Source of the DNA: X23 sp050251575
GTDB lineage: Bacteria > Bacillota > Clostridia > SK-Y3
DNA: 8,837 nt
Direction of reading: 5' to 3'
Assembly (NCBI GenBank): GCA_050251575.1
Contig: JBFWMP010000121.1
Coordinates: forward strand, 1-8,837
How positions within the stretch are numbered: position 1 is the stretch's first letter; the number at the start of each line of letters is the position of its first letter. Positions 7,029 through 8,837 of the stretch are shown here, one piece after another. The notes beneath the pieces were generated by a model that ran no database searches, was not told the DNA's origin, and was given only the letters and a program-made list of their open reading frames with translations. The position numbers were made by a program, and so were the translations under genes.

Positions 7029-7139
7029 TTATGTTACTAAGGTCTGATTCCGAAATTCAGTCGGAGTCAGATCTTTTGGGTTTCTCTGTAATCTTCTTGT
7101 ATTATAGAATTTCATGTAATCATCAACTGTTATTGATTT
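7029..7139 (-). pseudogene. C-terminal remnant of an IS3-family transposase (OrfB)
   Basis: Read on the minus strand and ending at TAA (7031-7029), this stretch encodes KSITVDDYMKFYNTRR, then LQRNPKDLTPTEFRNQTLVT. That matches the very C-terminus of IS3-family OrfB integrases, where a (I/V)DDYxxFYNxxR segment follows the catalytic glutamate and is followed by L(S/T)PxE(F/Y)R and a short tail before the stop. The frame stays open to about 7262 but the residues upstream of 7139 no longer look like transposase, so only about 35-37 residues of roughly 280 survive. There is no start, no DDE core and no OrfA. The element is dead. The orientation opposes the flagellar genes. Confidence 0.75.
7039..7083 (+). 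terminator. intrinsic terminator of the flagellar operon, inside the IS remnant
   Basis: A 14-bp stem forms between 7039-7052 (AAGGTCTGATTCCG) and 7062-7075 (CGGAGTCAGATCTT) with two G-T wobbles and a 9-base AAATTCAGT loop, followed by TT and GGGTTTCTCT. The T-run (TTTT at 7074-7077) is short and interrupted, so efficiency is uncertain, but it is the strongest hairpin after the last chaperone gene. The same bases encode the DLTPTEFRNQT tail of the transposase remnant on the other strand. Confidence 0.6.
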
Positions 7140-7145
7140 ACAATT

Positions 7146-7184
7146 AAAATTGACCACTAATTTACGAGGAAAACTGATCACTAG
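7146..7184. repeat. pair of 15-bp direct repeats, 24-bp period
   Basis: AAAATTGACCACTAA (7146-7160) and AAAACTGATCACTAG (7170-7184) agree at 12 of 15 positions with 9 bases between them. Short direct repeats containing TGATCA or TGACCA in tandem at this sort of spacing recall the multiple terminal repeats of IS21-type elements, but no IstA or IstB coding remnant is seen, so the origin is unproven. They abut the transposase remnant directly. Confidence 0.45.
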
Positions 7185-7292
7185 GTCGAGTAGCCATGCA
7201 GCGAAAATTTGTGCGGGTAAGTGTACAGTTGGTGCAGAAGGAGCATAAGAAGTGTCTAGCTAGGTATTTAGCCTTATTTTTCCTGGATTTGA

Positions 7293-7321
7293 TAGACAAG
7301 TATTTTGACCTTATGTATAAT
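7293..7321 (+). promoter_or_regulatory. sigmaA-type promoter of the riboswitch-controlled unit
   Basis: TAGACA at 7293-7298 (5/6 to TTGACA), a 17-base spacer and a perfect TATAAT at 7316-7321. Transcription would begin near 7328, about 30 bases before the aptamer, so the full riboswitch would be on the transcript. Confidence 0.75.
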
Positions 7322-7358
7322 GGTTTTAAATAAAGGTAGTATATTTTATCTCCGATAA

Positions 7359-7430
7359 TAGCAAACTTGCCGAAAGGTAAGGACGCAAAGCTGCGGACCT
7401 AAAGCGTATGCAAAGGTAGCCGGGTTGCCG
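7359..7430 (+). ncRNA. cyclic di-GMP-I (GEMM-I) riboswitch aptamer
   Basis: The conserved string of the class I c-di-GMP aptamer is present in order: GCAAAC at 7361-7366, a stem CTTGCC/GGTAAG (7366-7371 with 7376-7381) closed by a GAAA tetraloop, GGACGCAAAGC at 7381-7391, the tetraloop-receptor strand GGACCTAA (7395-7402), the variable GCGTATGC hairpin, GGTAGC at 7415-7420, then CGGGTTGCCG at 7421-7430, whose TTGC closes P1 with GCAA at 7361-7364. These aptamers bind c-di-GMP tightly at a three-way junction. It is followed by an intrinsic terminator and lies 127 bases before the start of a secreted-protein gene on the same strand, which it is expected to control. Confidence 0.93.
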
Positions 7431-7462
7431 AAGAGTATCAATAAATACTCTGTAGGTCTGCG
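7392..7462 (+). promoter_or_regulatory. predicted antiterminator pairing of the riboswitch
   Basis: TGCGGACCTA (7392-7401), inside the aptamer, can pair over 10 bp (two G-T wobbles) with TAGGTCTGCG (7453-7462), whose last six bases are the 5' arm of the terminator. The two structures exclude each other. A separate 7-bp hairpin, AGAGTAT (7432-7438) with ATACTCT (7445-7451), lies between them and would bring the partners together. The logic predicts an OFF switch: bound c-di-GMP holds the aptamer strand and lets the terminator form. This is read from base pairing only. Confidence 0.6.
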
Positions 7463-7490
7463 TTTCATAGAATTGGAGCGCAGATTTTTT
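7457..7490 (+). terminator. riboswitch-controlled intrinsic terminator
   Basis: TCTGCGTTTCA (7457-7467) pairs with TGGAGCGCAGA (7474-7484) over 11 bp with two G-T wobbles and a 6-base loop, followed by six T (7485-7490). It stands between the aptamer and the ribosome site of the downstream gene, the standard position for a transcription-attenuating expression platform. Confidence 0.88.
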
Positions 7491-7556
7491 ACATTGCTCT
7501 TTCTAAAGTAGAAGATAAATATCTACCTAAAACTTTAGAATGTGGGAGGAGTTATT

Positions 7557-8636
7557 ATGAAAAAGGTTGAAAAACTACTTGTACTACTACTAGCCTTTAC
7601 CTTTATGGTTGCTTCAGTAGCGGTACCAAATGTTATGGCGAAGGGACGGGGGGAAGACAATAACGGACATAAAGTAACTAAAGAACGTGGCGAAGACAAA
7701 GAAGATAAAGACCAAGATGAAGAGTTACAAGTAGAACAAGATGAGGCTAACGACGCAGACGAAGGTCAAGGCGACACTGATGACGGAGAAGACATAGAAG
7801 AAAGTGAAGAAGTAAAGCCATGGCAAGAAGCAAAGAACAAGCTAGAAGCTGAAAAAGATGCTATAGAGGAAGAAAAAGATGCTATAGAAGAGCGAAAAGA
7901 TAATATAGAAATACAATATGAAGAAGCTAAAGAAAAAGGAGATATGGAATTAGCACAACAGCTGTTACAGCAATTACAAGATACTAAAATAGAATTTGAG
8001 CAATTAAAACAGGATATGAAGCAGAAAAAAGAGCAAATGAAAGAAGTAGTCAGGAACAAATATACAAGCGAAGAATTGCAGCAATTGGAGATTGTTTCTG
8101 AGCAAATTGAGGCAAATAATGAAGATATCAATGTTCTATCGGTAGATAGTATTATTGGTGAAGGAGTAGACTTGAAGTTTGATATGCCTCCAGTCATCAA
8201 AGAGGGTAGAACACTAATTCCAGTGAGAGCAATATCAGAAGCTTTTGGAGCTGAAGTTCAGTGGGATCCACAAGAGAAGAAAGTGACTATAACCAAGCAG
8301 GAAACAGAAATAGTACTTCATATAGACAGCAGAACAGCATATGTAAATGGTAATGAAACAATATTAGATGTACCATCAGAAGTGCTTAACAATAGGACTA
8401 TTGTACCCATAAGATTTATTGCAGAAAATCTCGGTTTGGAAATCAGCTGGGATGATCAAACTGAGACAATAGAAGTTGAAGAAGGACAACCTCAGGAAGA
8501 AGCTGTTGAAGAGCAGACACAAGACGAACAAGCTGAAGATAGCACCAACATATCTGAGGATACTGCAGAGCAAATCGATTCTTCCGTTCAAACTGAATCA
8601 TCTGTTCAGGTGATTACTGAAGATCAAAACAACTAA
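7557..8636 (+). CDS. secreted acidic coiled-coil protein with a copper-amine-oxidase-like (stalk) domain
   Basis: The 359-residue protein begins with a signal peptide: MKKVEK, a hydrophobic core at about 7-24 and a likely cut after VMA (residue 28). Residues 30-88 are very acidic and polar. Residues 90-165 are a strong charged coiled coil with 7-residue repeats EKDAIEE. A copper amine oxidase N-terminal-like domain (PF07833 type) spans about 200-307, with the marks G.TLIPVRAISEAFGAEVQWD at 217-237 and NNRTIVPIRFIAENLGLEISWD at 278-299. A Q/E/S/T-rich tail (308-359) ends without an LPxTG or hydrophobic anchor. These domains are surface stalk modules in Clostridia and do not imply amine oxidation. 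The ATG at 7557 follows GGGAGGAG (7544-7551); a GTG at 7542 lies upstream of that site and is not preferred. Expression is governed by the c-di-GMP riboswitch. The specific function is unknown; a cell-surface or matrix role is an inference. Confidence 0.85.
   Translation: MKKVEKLLVLLLAFTFMVASVAVPNVMAKGRGEDNNGHKVTKERGEDKEDKDQDEELQVEQDEANDADEGQGDTDDGEDIEESEEVKPWQEAKNKLEAEKDAIEEEKDAIEERKDNIEIQYEEAKEKGDMELAQQLLQQLQDTKIEFEQLKQDMKQKKEQMKEVVRNKYTSEELQQLEIVSEQIEANNEDINVLSVDSIIGEGVDLKFDMPPVIKEGRTLIPVRAISEAFGAEVQWDPQEKKVTITKQETEIVLHIDSRTAYVNGNETILDVPSEVLNNRTIVPIRFIAENLGLEISWDDQTETIEVEEGQPQEEAVEEQTQDEQAEDSTNISEDTAEQIDSSVQTESSVQVITEDQNN
7851..7913 (+). repeat. three tandem 21-bp repeats inside the coiled coil
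   Basis: Three 21-bp units (7851-7871, 7872-7892, 7893-7913) encode EKDAIEE, EKDAIEE and RKDNIEI. The first two are nearly identical in DNA; the third has diverged. One unit equals one heptad of a coiled coil, so copy-number change would lengthen the stalk without breaking frame or register. Confidence 0.8.
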
Positions 8637-8680
8637 AAGTTCTTGAGCCTCCCGCAGTAGTCAATATTTCGTGCTCAGAC

Positions 8681-8717
8681 AAAAAAGATCCTGGTAAATC
8701 TTTCTGGGTTCTTTTTT
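8681..8717. terminator. intrinsic terminator after the stalk-domain gene
   Basis: AAAAAAGATCCTGG (8681-8694) pairs with CTGGGTTCTTTTTT (8704-8717) around a 9-base loop, with one mismatch and two G-T wobbles. The A-run and T-run form the base of the stem, so it could work in both directions. It is 44 bp after the stop codon. Confidence 0.82.
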
Positions 8718-8794
8718 GCGTGAATGTGTAGTGTTTAAAATAGATATCAATGCATGGATTGGTATTTGTGTTTTAAGGATATTCATCAGCCAAT

Positions 8795-8822
8795 TTGAGA
8801 TGATGGGCGTAGATAATATACT
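8795..8822 (+). promoter_or_regulatory. possible sigmaA-type promoter reading off the window end
   Basis: TTGAGA at 8795-8800 (5/6 to the consensus), 16 bases, then TATACT at 8817-8822 (5/6). Transcription would start near 8829, just inside the window, so its gene cannot be seen. No coding region is evident in 8718-8837. A match of this quality can occur by chance in AT-rich DNA. Confidence 0.35.
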
Positions 8823-8837
8823 TAATAAGTGAATAGT

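Larger units (their letters stand above)
6924..7556. other. 633-bp gap between the flagellar operon and the stalk-domain gene
   Basis: From left to right it holds about 60 bp of AT-rich DNA with nothing recognised, a perfect 7-bp palindrome (6997-7013), the minus-strand IS3 transposase remnant with an embedded terminator hairpin (7029-7139), two 15-bp direct repeats 24 bp apart (7146-7184), about 110 bp with no recognised feature, a sigmaA-type promoter (7293-7321), the c-di-GMP-I aptamer (7359-7430), a spacer hairpin, the terminator (7457-7490), and 66 bp of leader with the ribosome site of the next gene. The left half is mobile-element debris, the right half a regulatory leader. Confidence 0.8.

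Noticed and set aside
7140..7262. Upstream continuation of the minus-strand transposase frame.
   Set aside because: The frame is open, but the residues (AWLLDLVISFPRKLVV and so on) do not resemble the IS3 integrase region that should precede VDDYMKFYN, and the stretch contains the direct repeats. It is not counted as part of the pseudogene.
7196..7333. A 45-codon plus-strand frame from ATG 7196 to TAA 7331-7333, beginning MQRKFVRVSV.
   Set aside because: It has no convincing ribosome site and no family resemblance I recognise, and it contains the whole sigmaA promoter of the riboswitch unit. It is more likely chance coding in mobile-element debris.
7766..8200. A 144-codon minus-strand frame rich in Ser and Cys inside the stalk-domain gene.
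   Set aside because: It is the antisense shadow of the Glu/Lys-rich coiled coil; it has no signal, domain or ribosome site. Similar minus-strand frames inside fliD, rfbB and the flaG/chaperone junction were rejected for the same reason.
8644..8677. TGAGC/GCTCA stem just after the stalk-domain gene as an additional terminator.
   Set aside because: It has only 5 bp with a 24-base loop and a weak connection to a T-run; the hairpin at 8681-8717 is clearly the terminator.

Overview
The window is low-GC DNA with strong AGGAGG-type ribosome binding sites, ATG/GTG/TTG starts, a sigma28-type flagellar promoter and a class I cyclic-di-GMP riboswitch. Together these point to a motile member of the Clostridia. 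The gene order fliD-flaG-chaperone-fliS-chaperone and the copper-amine-oxidase-like (stalk) domain protein fit Lachnospiraceae or a close relative, but the species cannot be named from sequence reading alone.

Layout: (1) 3-2166, the 3' end of a dTDP-rhamnose operon: the tail of rfbC, then complete rfbB and rfbA, tightly spaced. (2) 2216-3100, a tandem-GNAT acetyltransferase, probably co-transcribed and closed by a weak terminator. (3) 3183-7083, a late flagellar operon: a near-consensus sigma28 promoter, fliD (filament cap), flaG, a FlgN/FliT-like chaperone, fliS (flagellin chaperone with a long N-terminal extension) and a second FlgN/FliT-like chaperone. It ends at a hairpin lying inside a decayed IS3-family transposase remnant on the minus strand. 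(4) 6924-7292, a gene-free stretch of insertion-sequence debris: a palindrome, the transposase C-terminus and short direct repeats. (5) 7293-8717, a transcription unit with a sigmaA-type promoter, a c-di-GMP-I riboswitch, an intrinsic terminator, a gene for a secreted acidic coiled-coil/stalk-domain protein, and a closing terminator. (6) 8718-8837 holds no gene that I can see, only a possible promoter reading off the window end.

How the parts relate: the rhamnose genes make a nucleotide sugar for surface glycans or possibly for flagellin glycosylation. The flagellar operon supplies the cap and the cytoplasmic chaperones that deliver filament subunits. The last unit ties a secreted protein to c-di-GMP, the messenger that usually opposes motility. 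An alternative 10-bp pairing between the aptamer and the 5' arm of the terminator can be drawn, which predicts an OFF switch: c-di-GMP stabilises the aptamer, the terminator forms and the secreted protein is not made. The window therefore places motility genes beside a c-di-GMP-controlled surface gene of unknown function. I see no defence system, CRISPR array, tRNA or rRNA.
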